Of a stretch of DNA of 64,000 nucleotides, positions 24,201 through 34,298 are shown piece by piece (positions within the stretch are counted from its first letter, which is position 1; each line of letters starts with the position of its first letter). Made by a program: the position numbers and the translations under genes. Below the pieces are notes generated by a model, which was not told the origin of the DNA, made no database searches, and was given only the letters and a program-made list of their open reading frames with translations. Source of the stretch: Cladosporium sp. IMV 00045 (lineage: Eukaryota; Ascomycota; Dothideomycetes; Cladosporiales; Cladosporiaceae); the NCBI GenBank assembly GCA_001931905.2, contig MSJI02000715.1:27418-91417 (forward strand). Reading direction: 5' to 3'.

Positions 24201-25028
24201 GATGGAAAAGTAGTCAGATGCCGGATGCGATCGACTTCACCTCGCCGCATCTCGATTCCAGTAGGCAGAGAGCTGGCACAGCAACACCGCTTCGGTCCCT
24301 ATTCCCAGTCTTCGATGCACCGCATCGATCGATCGATTGTGCCTCTCTGCCGCCGCCGCGCAGCCGGGTTGCACCGTGAGCGGGTGCGCGAGATTTCTGT
24401 CGCAGATGCAAACGACGGCGCCCTGCAGCAATCGATCTTGTCGACTCGTATGGCAATGGCTTTTTCGCCTGGAGGACAGCGTCGACGCTGCAGTACTACC
24501 ATCCCGTGCTGCTGCTGGCGGTCGCACCCTCGGACAGCTCAGGGTGGCAGAATGGACCCAGCAGACAGGCCCAGGGCGGCGTCATTGCAGACACCCTGCA
24601 GACCCTCCCGTCTCCAAACTGCCAGATCGGCGATCTCACGTTTGCTCCTCCGGTTTTGACGTGCCCTAGCGCAGCCACACACGCGTGTGAGCGGCACCAG
24701 GCTAGCGTTGATCCAGGATCCTCAGGCGGGAACGCTACAGTTAGCGAGGCCCTGGCTAGCGAGGACTGGTGGCGCACGCAGGGATGCAGCACATGCCAAT
24801 TCCAACTCTAACGTGCCCACTTTCCCATCTGCCTGCCGTGCCGCAGTGCTCCCATGGAAGAAACGGACACGCTTGGACGACTCCTGGTGGTCGGCGCTGG
24901 CGCCGTGGCCTGTCCCGCGCGAAACAGGGTCTGCTGGACTCTCTTGCTGCGTATCGGGCAGCGCTGGGGACAAGCAGTAGTAGTAAATACCATCCATGCC
25001 GCGAGTCCAGCCTAGCAAAAGTCACCCT
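18236..25028. other. Gene-free 6.8 kb of copy 2
   Basis: This is the counterpart of 4433-11362. A 277-codon open frame at 19764-20597 is interrupted in copy 1 and resembles nothing I know, so I do not call it. The rightmost part, close to the C2H2 gene, is the best conserved between the copies. Confidence 0.6.
18446..18464 (+). repeat. Interstitial telomere-like motif (copy 2)
   Basis: CTAGGGTTAGGGTTGGGGT lies about 210 bp after the DUF6594 stop, at the same place as 4637-4654 in copy 1. It was therefore present before the copies diverged. Confidence 0.6.
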
Positions 25029-25347
25029 GTCCGCTCGCATTCCCATCCTCTTCTTTATAACCACCAGTCGCTCGCTGTGCCCTGCACATATCCTCCCTCG
25101 CTTGCACCATTCACAGAGAGCGCTCAGCCACTGTCTGCAACGAGAGATCATATCTTGCCTTGGCACTCGACTCGAACAGCCATTGCCTGCCTGCCCGCCA
25201 CTGCTCACCCGACCGGCAGCAACGCAAGCAACACCACCACCAACAACAACAACAACAACAACAGCATCCAGGACGACCACCCCGTCGTCTCTCCCAGATT
25301 CACGTCCGCGCTGACGAAGCGTCATTCGTCGAGCTGGCCAACCCATA
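25029..25347 (+). promoter_or_regulatory. Leader/promoter of the C2H2 gene
   Basis: This C-rich, CA-rich sequence before the ATG includes a TTATAA motif at 25053-25058 and a run of CAA/CAC triplets at about 25226-25263. The promoter role is inferred from position. Upstream of 25029 the same region is present in copy 1 with very few changes. Confidence 0.45.
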
Positions 25348-26718
25348 ATGGACGGTAGAAACTCCACCGGCAGCAAGGTATCACTACTCAACGACAGCAG
25401 TAGTGACGTAGCTCCGCTGGCCATCAAGGCGCAACACCAACTCCCGCCTCTCGCCGCGCACTATTCTCATCACCACCACCACCACCAGCATCACCACCAT
25501 CAACGCGCCCATTCTCGCGCATCCAGCTGCACCTCCACCCCCAGTCTCTCCCCTCAGACCCCGCAGCTTGTTCGCAGTGACTCGAGTGACTCGCGCGTCT
25601 TCGGCACGCCTTCGCCTCTGACGCCCGCACACTCCAGCTTCCACGACCACCAGCAGCACAACGCCGCCGCCGCCGCCCACCCGAACGCGCAGCAGGGCGC
25701 GCAGCAGCAGTACTTCATTGTCCAGCACCGCTACGGCAAGATGGACGACCCCACCATGAGCATGTACCCGGCACCCGACGCGTCTAACCTTGCCATGCCC
25801 TCAGCCTATGCCATCCCAGCTCAAATTCCTGCCCAAGGCGCGCCACCCGTCCAGCAGCCCGTCATGCAGCCCATGCCCCAACAACAACAACAACAGCAGC
25901 TCTACCGTTCTTCCAACTCGCCATCATCGGAGCCTTCGCGTGTCTCGACCGTGTCTGCCGCCTCTAACAATGCTCGTCCTGCCGTGCCCAAGAAGAACCA
26001 GTACCCTTGCCCTCTGTCCAAGCAGTACAACTGCACCGACTATTTCACCACCTCTGGTCACGCTGCCCGTCACGCCAAGAAGCACACGGGCAAGAAGGAT
26101 GCCTTCTGTCCCGAGTGCAACAAGGCTTTCACCCGCAAAGACAACATGGAGCAGCACCGTCGCACCCACCAAAACGGCCGTGGTGCGTCTCGCACCAGCG
26201 GCAGCAGTGATGACTCGAAGGTCAAGAAGCCTACCAAGCCGGCTCCCAAGAAGCCTCTCAAGGCTGAGCCCGCCCTCGAGGCTGCCGTCGAGCAGCAGCT
26301 CGCCGACCAGCAGCAGCCTCAACCTCAAGTACAGATGCCCATCGCCCAGGCTCAGATGCAACCTCAACCTCCATCACAGCAACAGTCCACCGACCCTGCC
26401 ATTCTCATTCCTCCTGTCGGCGGTCCCTACTTCCTCAACAGCGTTGACCCAGGCCCTATCCACTCTCTTCCCATGCCCGCCATGAACGAGGGTCCGATGC
26501 GTCCTTCTCTCCAGAGGAGCGCTTATGGAGCTGGCTCTCTCGACTACTTCCCTCCACCAGCGCAGATGATGGGTGACCCCGATACCCTCAACTTCTCTTA
26601 CCCTTCACCTGGTCTCTCCAATGGTCTCAACAGCCTCGCCCTCGCCGCCAGCGAACACCGCCGGCTATCAGAGGAGAAGAGCGCAAAGAGCCCTTCCAGC
26701 GAGGGTCCCACGCCTTGA
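25348..26718 (+). CDS. C2H2 zinc-finger transcription factor
   Basis: Single exon, 456 aa. The N-terminal half is low complexity: a His run (HHHHHHQHHHH, about residues 41-51), Ala-rich and Gln-rich tracts (QQQQQQQ, about 178-184). Two adjacent fingers lie near residues 220-272. Finger 1 is atypical, with CPLSKQYNC (seven residues between the Cys) and then X12-H-X3-H. Finger 2 is canonical, FCPECNKAF with C-X2-C-X12-H-X3-H. A Lys-rich stretch (VKKPTKPAPKKPLK) follows and may be a nuclear signal, then a Gln/Pro-rich tail. The finger pair resembles the fungal RfeC-like regulators, which is tentative, so no symbol is given. It probably binds DNA as a transcriptional regulator. Its upstream region is duplicated at the end of copy 1, which hints at a lost or unassembled second copy. 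Confidence 0.88.
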   Translation: MDGRNSTGSKVSLLNDSSSDVAPLAIKAQHQLPPLAAHYSHHHHHHQHHHHQRAHSRASSCTSTPSLSPQTPQLVRSDSSDSRVFGTPSPLTPAHSSFHDHQQHNAAAAAHPNAQQGAQQQYFIVQHRYGKMDDPTMSMYPAPDASNLAMPSAYAIPAQIPAQGAPPVQQPVMQPMPQQQQQQQLYRSSNSPSSEPSRVSTVSAASNNARPAVPKKNQYPCPLSKQYNCTDYFTTSGHAARHAKKHTGKKDAFCPECNKAFTRKDNMEQHRRTHQNGRGASRTSGSSDDSKVKKPTKPAPKKPLKAEPALEAAVEQQLADQQQPQPQVQMPIAQAQMQPQPPSQQQSTDPAILIPPVGGPYFLNSVDPGPIHSLPMPAMNEGPMRPSLQRSAYGAGSLDYFPPPAQMMGDPDTLNFSYPSPGLSNGLNSLALAASEHRRLSEEKSAKSPSSEGPTP

Positions 26719-29205
26719 AGGCCTCGTTGTCAACGATGATCACATCCATCCTCGACATTGAAGCATCAACACAAACATGCCCAGTAAACAGGCATCTCGC
26801 GACCGACATTACTTGCACACGGTCACCTCTCTCCTACTGTACTTTTACTTGCTTTGCACATATACCCAATTCTGTGTTCTGTTTTCTTCAGCAAGCTGAC
26901 GGGAGGGCGTCAACCATGCTACGCGATTACGGATTGGGAGGGAGGCTCTTTTACGACAAACAAAAAAGGCAATAGATTCAACTTGCCCTAAGGCACTGGG
27001 GGCTATCTTGTTTCTTCTTTTTTCTTCTCTTTTTTCTTCTCTTTATCAAGAACTTGTTTTAGTCTTTCGAGAAATTTTCAGAGCAGCGTCGGCGTTCTCC
27101 GGATGGATACCGTCGCTTTTCTCTAATACCATAGTTATCACTAGTGGTTCTCGAACCGAAAGAGACTGCCAATAGCAAATTGAATAATTCAAAACAATTA
27201 TTGTTACTTCAACATATTCATCCATTCTACTTTTTCACTTCTATCTATGTGAAAAGATCGTAATGATTTGTTATAATTGAAATGCAGTTCACAGACAGCA
27301 GGCTGTCATGATTTTTGACTTTTGCCAAAGGCAAAACCAAGATTGAATCACACATCGAATTCACCAAACTCCGGCGCCCTCCATCAATTCACGCCTAAGG
27401 ACAAGAAGCCCACCACCGCGAGAAGAAAAATTCTTTGCTCCGCAGAGATTTCCTTGCTTTCGCGCGCACTTGCAGGAAATTCTTCGATCCCACCGATCGA
27501 TCTACACTTCACTGCAGCGCACAAACCACACACACACACGACACAGACAATGGAAGGAAAGCGGCAATGCCCACCTCGGCATCGGAGCATTTCGTTACAG
27601 GCATATCCCTCACACTCGTCTGCCCTGTCTACGTATCCATGCGCATGTCAAATGTCATGTCAAGAAGAGTCATGGTGCCCTTCTTTCCTTCCAGAACAAG
27701 CCGCACAAGCCTTCTACGCCACACAGCTGTGATGTCGGCGCGAGTGTGTGTTCGTGTCGTGGACGTGTGCATGTGTGTGTGTGTGTGACAGCCCTAAATA
27801 CACAGGCACCGAGGTTTCGGATTCCCGAGATTCGGCTTGCTCTCTTCTTGGGGCCCGGGCACTGAGGCTCTAGACGGTGATCTTGTCATGGAGAGGTCCT
27901 TACCCATCTCCTTACCTCGTTACTACTACCAGGCCAATGCTCTCGTTCAAGCCGATGACGATGACGACAATGGCTTGCTTCCCATGCGATATGAAGGGCT
28001 GGGAGGCTCGAGTCGTTTTCCCACCGTGCGCAGCGCGACCGTTGGATGCGTTTCACGTCAGTCAGGACTGTCGAAGTCGGTGTGTGATTTGGCAAATGGG
28101 CTCAGACCTCTTCCGAGCTTTTGGAAGATGGGACGGGCTTTTTTTCGTTGTTCGATGCTCATCTCGGTTTCTTTTTGCGATGGTCGATTTGTTCGATTGT
28201 CGATTGCAAATCTTCGATGATCATCGATCAGAAGTGGATGGGAGGATGGGCCCAATTCTGCCTTTACCGGGTATGTGTGATCCGTTTTGTTCGATGGACG
28301 ATGGGCTTCGATGGACGGACACGCGTTTGATCTTGGTCAGTAATGGGCATAGAACGGTCTTTCGTTGCGACGTTGTCCGTTCGCTCTCGTTTCTCGTTTC
28401 TTATATGGGGTTTCCGTTTTAGGATACTCGACTTCTCCATGTTGCTGCCTCCGGGTTTGTGACTTCTACGTCCACTCTTGAAGTTTTCGTCTTCTCATTC
28501 CTCAAGTCACTGTAGCTGGAGCGTTGATTTGGAGCTTTCTATCGTTCTTTCACTCTTTTCCCGTAACCCACATCCTGGTTTATATACCCTGGCTACACAT
28601 CATGCAGATGCAGGGCCTGTTACCGTTTACCATTTCCATGGAATTTGGGCGATTTTCCGTCTCCTCTTTTGATCGATACCCTAAAGAGCAGCGGCGAGAT
28701 CCGGGTTCGAGGCGAGCAAGGGTTTCCGTTGCATGGGTTGGGCGGGCATCGTTTGCCTTGACATGTGATAGTGTTGCAACCTTTTTGTTTGAACATTGGG
28801 AAGGGTGTTACATGCAAAGGTAGGTCTGGAAGGTGTATGTTGGTACAAGCCATTTGCGTGGTATCGTTGATATGTGAGATGAATATCTTGGACGGTCTAG
28901 GTATAATTTTTCTCAACGTGCTTCTTGAATCCGCCTTTTGCGACATGATAATTTCCTTCTTGTTGCGAGATACCCGGCTTCCTCGAGACGTACCCATAGC
29001 GTACAAGGAGATCGAAATCAGAGTTAGACAAATTCACGAATGCCAGGCAGAGGCGCGGTTGAATCTGTATGAGTGAAATGGCATCAAATGTAATTCTTCG
29101 TGATATTTTGTTTTGGTTATTGTACGTTCCAAACCAACGCCGTCGCTAAAATGGCAATGTGTAAATCCATCGGTCCCTTCGATCCTCCTTCACGTAAGGT
29201 CTCCC
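26719..29205. other. 2.5 kb convergent intergenic region
   Basis: This lies between the 3' ends of the C2H2 gene and GPN1. It holds a polypyrimidine tract (27009-27050), an AT-rich patch (about 27000-27300) and a TG-rich microsatellite (27742-27788). Open frames up to 181 codons lack family resemblance, overlap one another and have skewed composition, so none is called. Confidence 0.55.
27742..27788 (+). repeat. TG-rich microsatellite
   Basis: Imperfect GTGTG/TG repeat ending in a run of TG dinucleotides. Confidence 0.6.
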
Positions 29206-30432
29206 TCATCCCTGAGTCCGCCTGATATATTCTCCAGCTCCGCCACCAAGAGCAGCACCGCTCGACTCGTCCTTCAGCGCCTGCGCATATCGCGCTTGCA
29301 GACTTCCATCTGCATCGGCATCCATTTCGTCTTCCGGTTCGTCCTCATCCCTCTCAACCCATTTGGCCTCATCCTCGGACTCGCCATCCATCTCCTCAGC
29401 CTCACTCACCGTCTCCGGCTCCTCCTTCGGCGCTTTCCTGTACTTGCCCGTACCTTTCGCGCGCGACGAGACCTCCATATCCTGCATCAGTCTGTTCATT
29501 TCCTTCTCCGTGCTCCCAGCCTTGGCCGACTCAGCCTCGGTCTTCCGGCGGTCGAGCTCAGGTTTGTATTCTTTCTCGAACTCCACGCGCTTCTCCTCGA
29601 CCGCGCTGAAAAAGTCCTCCACACCGTCGCCCGTCATGGCCGAAACGCCCACGACGCTGAGGTGGTTGTAGAACTCCTCGAGCACCAGGCTCATGCTGTT
29701 GAGCAGGCTGCCCATGTATCCGCTGCCCTCGCGCTCCTCTTCCTCCTCCTGTCGCACCGCGGCCTGGAAGCTCTCGAAGTCGCGCATCCAGTCGATGGCT
29801 TCGGTGGGTTCTTTGACGTCGGTCTTGTTGAAGACGAGGATCATGGGCAGCTTGGTTTTGTAGAGGATGGAGATGGCGTAGAGCATGTTGCTCATGAATG
29901 TTGAAGTGTTTTCTGTCGTGCGAGGGGTGTCGATCACGTAAGCGATCACGGTGGGGAACGACGAGGCGAGAGAGGAGAGGAGAATGGAACCAGAGGCGGA
30001 CCAGACGAATACTTCGATCTGGCCGGGAGTATCGACGATGATGTGTTTGGCCGTTGGTGGTGCTGGCTCTTCCTTTCCTTCTTCTTTGGGCTTGGGAAGA
30101 CAGCGATTCTCCAGGATGGTCATGACCTGGTCGATCTTGGTGCTGAAAAGGTTCAAGCTCGTGAGAATGCCGCCGTTGGGTCCCAAGTTGTACTGTTTCA
30201 TGACTTCCTTGTAGTTGACCGAATCGCGAATGTCGATGTTGGAATCAAAGGGTACGCTGCGCACGGCGGGGTCAAGGTTGACCACGTAGGGTGGCGCTGT
30301 GGTTTTGGGCGACTGAGTATGTTGGGTATGGAGGTAAGAGTTGATCCGCTGCATGAAGGTCGTCTTTCCAGAGCCAGCCATGCCTACGCAAACGATAGAC
30401 ACCGGCGGTTGCTGAGCGCTGGAGGAGGCCAT
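29206..30432 (-). CDS. GPN1: GPN-loop GTPase 1 (Npa3/GPN1)
   Basis: Single exon, 408 aa from the ATG at 30432. An in-frame extension to 30600 lacks family resemblance and is taken as leader. The P-loop GMAGSGKTT is at residues 17-25 and the diagnostic GPN insertion (NLGPNGGI) at 82-89. The switch motif [14 protein letters not shown] and the guanine-specificity motif FNKTDV are also present. The acidic C-terminal tail is usual for this family. Yeast Npa3 (385 aa) and human GPN1 act in the assembly and nuclear import of RNA polymerase II in the cytoplasm. The gene shares a 301-bp divergent promoter region with CWF19. Confidence 0.96.
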   Translation of the reverse strand: MASSSAQQPPVSIVCVGMAGSGKTTFMQRINSYLHTQHTQSPKTTAPPYVVNLDPAVRSVPFDSNIDIRDSVNYKEVMKQYNLGPNGGILTSLNLFSTKIDQVMTILENRCLPKPKEEGKEEPAPPTAKHIIVDTPGQIEVFVWSASGSILLSSLASSFPTVIAYVIDTPRTTENTSTFMSNMLYAISILYKTKLPMILVFNKTDVKEPTEAIDWMRDFESFQAAVRQEEEEEREGSGYMGSLLNSMSLVLEEFYNHLSVVGVSAMTGDGVEDFFSAVEEKRVEFEKEYKPELDRRKTEAESAKAGSTEKEMNRLMQDMEVSSRAKGTGKYRKAPKEEPETVSEAEEMDGESEDEAKWVERDEDEPEDEMDADADGSLQARYAQALKDESSGAALGGGAGEYIRRTQG

Positions 30433-30733
30433 GATGGAGGGATTTGCCAGTGTCGGGTAGTGGTGAACGGTGGTCGTTTCGTCGGCGCAAGAAGAATTGA
30501 TGTCGATAACTTTATGAAGTCCGCTGCGATCACCAGCAGGTGTTATGTTCAAAGATCGAGTCAGGTGTTGGAGGATGTCGTGGGATGTTTGGTGGTGCAA
30601 ATGAGGTCACAGCCATCGAAGAAAATCCAAAGCCGAAGCTTGCTTGACTTGGAGCTTGCCTTCTCCGCAAGTCTAGAGCTTCCACTTCGATAGATGCGAC
30701 AACACATCGATCCTCACCACCATACCACACACA
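30433..30733. promoter_or_regulatory. Divergent promoter region GPN1/CWF19
   Basis: Only 301 bp separate the two start codons, so both promoters must lie here or overlap the genes. No clear TATA box was seen. Confidence 0.5.
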
Positions 30734-32905
30734 ATGGGGCTCGAAGATTTCGAGCGAGAGCTTGCACAAAGTAGCAAATCGCGTGACTCACATCACCGCA
30801 GCAAACGCGATCGCAGCAGAAGCAGAGACAGAGATCGCGAACACCGACATCATCACCATCGTCATCGGTCGCACCGGCACAGGGACGATTCGCGCGACGA
30901 GGACAGATCCCACAGACACAAACGGCATCGTGATCGCGAGGATGACGAGGAAAGAAGACATAGGAAAAGGCAGCGTAGCGCCTCGCCCAAGCGCGACAAG
31001 AAACCCGACGAGGAAGTGAAGGTCTTCGATTCGGACAATGACGATGAAGACGAGTGGGTAGAGAAGGAAGCCCAGACAGCGCCGCCAGAAGAAGAGACTC
31101 TGGACGCTCGAGGACCAGAGTTGAAGGAGAGCAAAGTGCAGCGCGATGCATGGATGCAGGAGCCGTCTCAGCTTGACATCGATTACGTTCAGCGTCGGAA
31201 GCAGGAGGAACCGAAAGGCCAATTTGTCGGCGCGAAAGACACCCATGACTTCAAGATGCATGAGAGCCAAGTAAATCAGCATTTGGCAGATCTGCAGCGC
31301 GACTTCGATTCTGATGGTGATGAGGGTGGAGGCGAGGACGTGGTACAGGACAAGCCGGCCCAACATGAAGTCAGCTACACCTTTGGCGACAATGGAAGTT
31401 CATGGCGCATGACGAAGCTGAAGGCAGTGTATCGCAAGGCTGAGGAGAACAAAAAGCCACTTGACGATGTTGCGATGGAAACGTATGGTGACCTTCGCGA
31501 TTTCGACGATGCCAGAGAAGAAGAGCGTGAGATGGACAGGCGAAAGATGTATGGTAAGGACTATGTCGGCCTGGAGAAGCCGAGTGGGGAGTTCTATCAA
31601 GAGCGGAAGATGAAAGCTGGGATACGAAGGGAGTCCAACCAAACGCAAGAACGGTCAGAGCCTATTGCACAGGGTGAGCAGATGTCAGAAGTACCACCTC
31701 CAGCCAGGACCGCGCCCCTCGACACATCTGCATTGAACAAACTCAAAGCTCAATTGATGAAGGCTACGCTCATGAAGGCACCGAACGCTGCTAAGTTGGA
31801 GGAAGAATACAATCTCGCCCTATCGGCTGGTGCAGCGAACTCAGCGCAATCGGATGTTGTGCTCCTCAGTAACATGGAAAATCGTCAGTTGGCCGGAGAC
31901 CGCAGTGGTGAAGTCACAGCAGTCAGTGGCAAACGTGGCCGTGAACGTGGTCTCGTAGTTGAAAACGAAGACATGAGCATCGAAGACATGGTTCGCAACG
32001 AGAAACGCACACGCGGCGCATTCGGTGGCGAAGGACGCAACTTCGCAGAGCGCATAGCGAAAGACTCCAAATTCAAAGACGACCACGACTACATGGACGA
32101 CAACGCCACAAACCTCAGCAAGAAGGTCGTCAAGTCCGAAGGCAACTTGCGCAACACCGCTATCGGTGACTTCCAGAAGATGCAGAAGGTGCTGGAATCC
32201 TGCCCTCTCTGCTACCACGAAGAATCCAACCGCCCTCCCACGGCGCCCGTCATCAGTCTCGCAACACGCACTTACCTCACCCTGCAAACGGATCCCGAGC
32301 TGGCCAAATACGGCGCGGTCATAGTGCCCATCCAGCACCGCCTGAATCTACTAGAGTGCGACGACGACGAATGGGAAGAAATGCGCAACTTCATGAAATC
32401 CCTCACTCGCTTCTACGCCGCGCAAGACAAAGGCGTCATTTTCTACGAGAACGCCGCTTTCATGCATTCGCGCAAAGGCCACGCCGCACTCATCGCCGTC
32501 CCGCTCCCGTACCATCTCGCCAACACTGCCCCAGCGTATTTCAAAGAAGCCATCCTGTCGTCCGACGAGCAGTGGTCTCAGCACAAACCCGTCATCGACA
32601 CTCTGGCTCTCACGCAAAAGCCGGGATACGGAAAGCAGGCTTTCCGCAAAGCTCTTGCGAAGGAGATGCCCTACTTTCACGTTTGGTTCTCGCTGGATGG
32701 CGGGATGGGTCATGTAGTTGAGGATGAACGTAGGTGGCCCAAGGGCGACTTGTTCGCTAGGGAGGTCATCGGTGGCATGCTTGATAAGGGCGTTGAAACG
32801 ATTAAGAAACAGGGTCGGTGGGAGAGACATGACAGGCGATTGGAGCATTTCAGGAAGAGATGGGACGCTCACGATTGGACGAAAGTGCTTATGGAGCCGC
32901 AGTGA
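30734..32905 (+). CDS. CWF19: Cwf19-like splicing factor (CwfJ family)
   Basis: Single exon, 723 aa. The N-terminal 100 residues are rich in RS, RD and HR dipeptides, typical of splicing proteins. A middle charged region follows. The C-terminal half has the two CwfJ domains: the zinc-ligand-like ESCPLCYHEE near residue 488, a HIT-like fold ending in GHAALIAVPLPYH near 581, then MPYFHVWFSLDGGMGHVVED near 652. S. pombe Cwf19 is a component of the late spliceosome and is linked to lariat turnover; human CWF19L2 is the likely orthologue. The product should be nuclear. The gene is convergent with SPC25 (118 bp between stops). Confidence 0.95.
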   Translation: MGLEDFERELAQSSKSRDSHHRSKRDRSRSRDRDREHRHHHHRHRSHRHRDDSRDEDRSHRHKRHRDREDDEERRHRKRQRSASPKRDKKPDEEVKVFDSDNDDEDEWVEKEAQTAPPEEETLDARGPELKESKVQRDAWMQEPSQLDIDYVQRRKQEEPKGQFVGAKDTHDFKMHESQVNQHLADLQRDFDSDGDEGGGEDVVQDKPAQHEVSYTFGDNGSSWRMTKLKAVYRKAEENKKPLDDVAMETYGDLRDFDDAREEEREMDRRKMYGKDYVGLEKPSGEFYQERKMKAGIRRESNQTQERSEPIAQGEQMSEVPPPARTAPLDTSALNKLKAQLMKATLMKAPNAAKLEEEYNLALSAGAANSAQSDVVLLSNMENRQLAGDRSGEVTAVSGKRGRERGLVVENEDMSIEDMVRNEKRTRGAFGGEGRNFAERIAKDSKFKDDHDYMDDNATNLSKKVVKSEGNLRNTAIGDFQKMQKVLESCPLCYHEESNRPPTAPVISLATRTYLTLQTDPELAKYGAVIVPIQHRLNLLECDDDEWEEMRNFMKSLTRFYAAQDKGVIFYENAAFMHSRKGHAALIAVPLPYHLANTAPAYFKEAILSSDEQWSQHKPVIDTLALTQKPGYGKQAFRKALAKEMPYFHVWFSLDGGMGHVVEDERRWPKGDLFAREVIGGMLDKGVETIKKQGRWERHDRRLEHFRKRWDAHDWTKVLMEPQ

Positions 32906-33023
32906 GTTAGTGATATCTTGACAGCTTCAAGTATCGTATTGGAATGACCGAGCAACACGGTCTGTAATTCTGGGTATCTCGTGACAGTCGTGTAAAACAA
33001 GAAAGAAAACATCGCAAGAGTGT

Positions 33024-33877
33024 TCAACCCTTCAGCGCATCCACGAACAACCCTCTCATGCCCTTGAGCAACACAGTCAGCTCCCTCGCCTCATTCGCCC
33101 TCTCCACCACCGTCTCAACATCTTCCGCCTCCAATCGCGGATTCGTCGCAACAACCTCAAAATCCCTCGCCTCAGTATCAATCTCGAAGTATGCCTCCAC
33201 GCCGTCATCCTTAGCATCCACACACGTAAAACAGAACCTCAGCCTCTCCCCTCCATCCTCTGCACCCTCAATCTTTAGCCCAAGACACTGCTCCCAGAAC
33301 TTCAACTCCGGCGCATTATGCCTAGCTTGCGCATCGAGCGCGCGCTGATGCGCCGCCTGCGCTTCCCGACGCTGTTTGATGGCCGCTTGTGTCGTCGCGA
33401 TCTCAGACTGCAATTCCTGGCGACGCGCGACGTGCTCGTCTTTCTGCAGGGAAAGCGCAGCTATGGCGGCGTGCATTTCGGACGTTTCCTGCGCTTCTTT
33501 CTCCAGCGTCTCCGCGTGCGAGGAGGACTTTGTTTGCATGTCATTGATGGCGAGGCGGCGGGTGCGTTGCGTTTCTGTACTAGTGTCAGTCTTCTCGTGC
33601 TACGTTTTCGTGCTTCATCAAGGTATGCAGACTAACCTTCAAGCTCTGCCACGTTCATGCGGAAGACGTTGCGCTCTTCCAGCACGCGTTTGCGCCCGCG
33701 CTCGATGAAGTCGTCGAATCGCGCGGTGAAGGCTGTCATGCGCTCGCGAAGGTCGTTGAATCCGAAATCCACGGAGGGGAGACTGTCGGCCATGGAAGGG
33801 GCTTCGGCGCCGTATGGTGCTTGGGAGGCGGAGAAGGAGTTGCCGAAGCGACTTGGGGTTGCTGGTACTGCGGCCAT
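33024..33877 (-). CDS. SPC25: Kinetochore protein Spc25 (Ndc80 complex)
   Basis: I predict complement(join(33024..33574, 33637..33877)), 263 aa, with a 62-nt intron (donor GTTAGT, acceptor GTACAG). Exon 1 encodes a Ser/Ala/Pro-rich start, then DFGFNDLRERMTAFTARFDDFI. Exon 2 begins a long coiled coil (about residues 85-170), then the globular RWD-type domain with FWEQCLGLKIEG, LRFCFTCV and YFEIDTE. This fits Spc25, which with Spc24 anchors the Ndc80 complex to the inner kinetochore. Yeast Spc25 has 221 residues. The gene is divergent to RRN6 with 421 bp between starts. Confidence 0.93.
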
Positions 33878-34298
33878 GGTTGGATGATACGTATTTGGGA
33901 CCTTTCTTTGCGACTGTTCAAATGATCGCGTTGTGCTGTCGCGTGTATCGTGTAGTTCTAGATGAGACGAAGTCTGAGCGCAGAGGCATCAACAAACAGC
34001 CCAAATTAGCAGGGCAACCGAGCGTCGGCGGGCCGCGGCAGGGACTCGTCGCTAGCTTTTGCAGACTTCACGCTCCCAGCCTCGCGAGCCTCAGAACTTC
34101 ACTTTTAGATTTCTTCAGTAGTTGGTCTTCATACCTTCACCTTGATTTGGACAATCACAAGATCGCACTGGCATCGACTGGAGCTCGTCGATATCCGACG
34201 GCACCGTCTCATTTATTCTTATTCACTGTGGATCGGCAACTGTACCATGTTCGCGCACCAGCTTGACTTCATCCGGACATCTAGAAATATAAAGCCAA
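33878..34298. promoter_or_regulatory. Divergent promoter region SPC25/RRN6
   Basis: These 421 bp lie between the start codons of SPC25 (minus) and RRN6 (plus). No gene is present. The regulatory role is inferred from position. Confidence 0.45.

Larger units (their letters stand above)
13756..25028. repeat. Segmental duplication, copy 2 (right)
   Basis: This is the counterpart of 1-11362. All three genes in this copy have open frames. The duplicated homology reaches at least 25028, where copy 1 runs into the N gap. It may continue rightward into the C2H2 gene, and leftward beyond 13756. A dinucleotide tract (GA repeats, 21890-21909) is longer here than in copy 1, one of the small indels that shift the offset. 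Confidence 0.93.

Noticed and set aside
1..25028. RIP (repeat-induced point mutation) as cause of the divergence and stops
   Set aside because: The two diagnostic stop changes are transversions, and no strong TpA enrichment or AT shift was noticed in either copy.
30433..30600. N-terminal extension of GPN1 by 56 residues
   Set aside because: The extension lacks family resemblance, and the inner ATG places the P-loop at the usual distance from the start.
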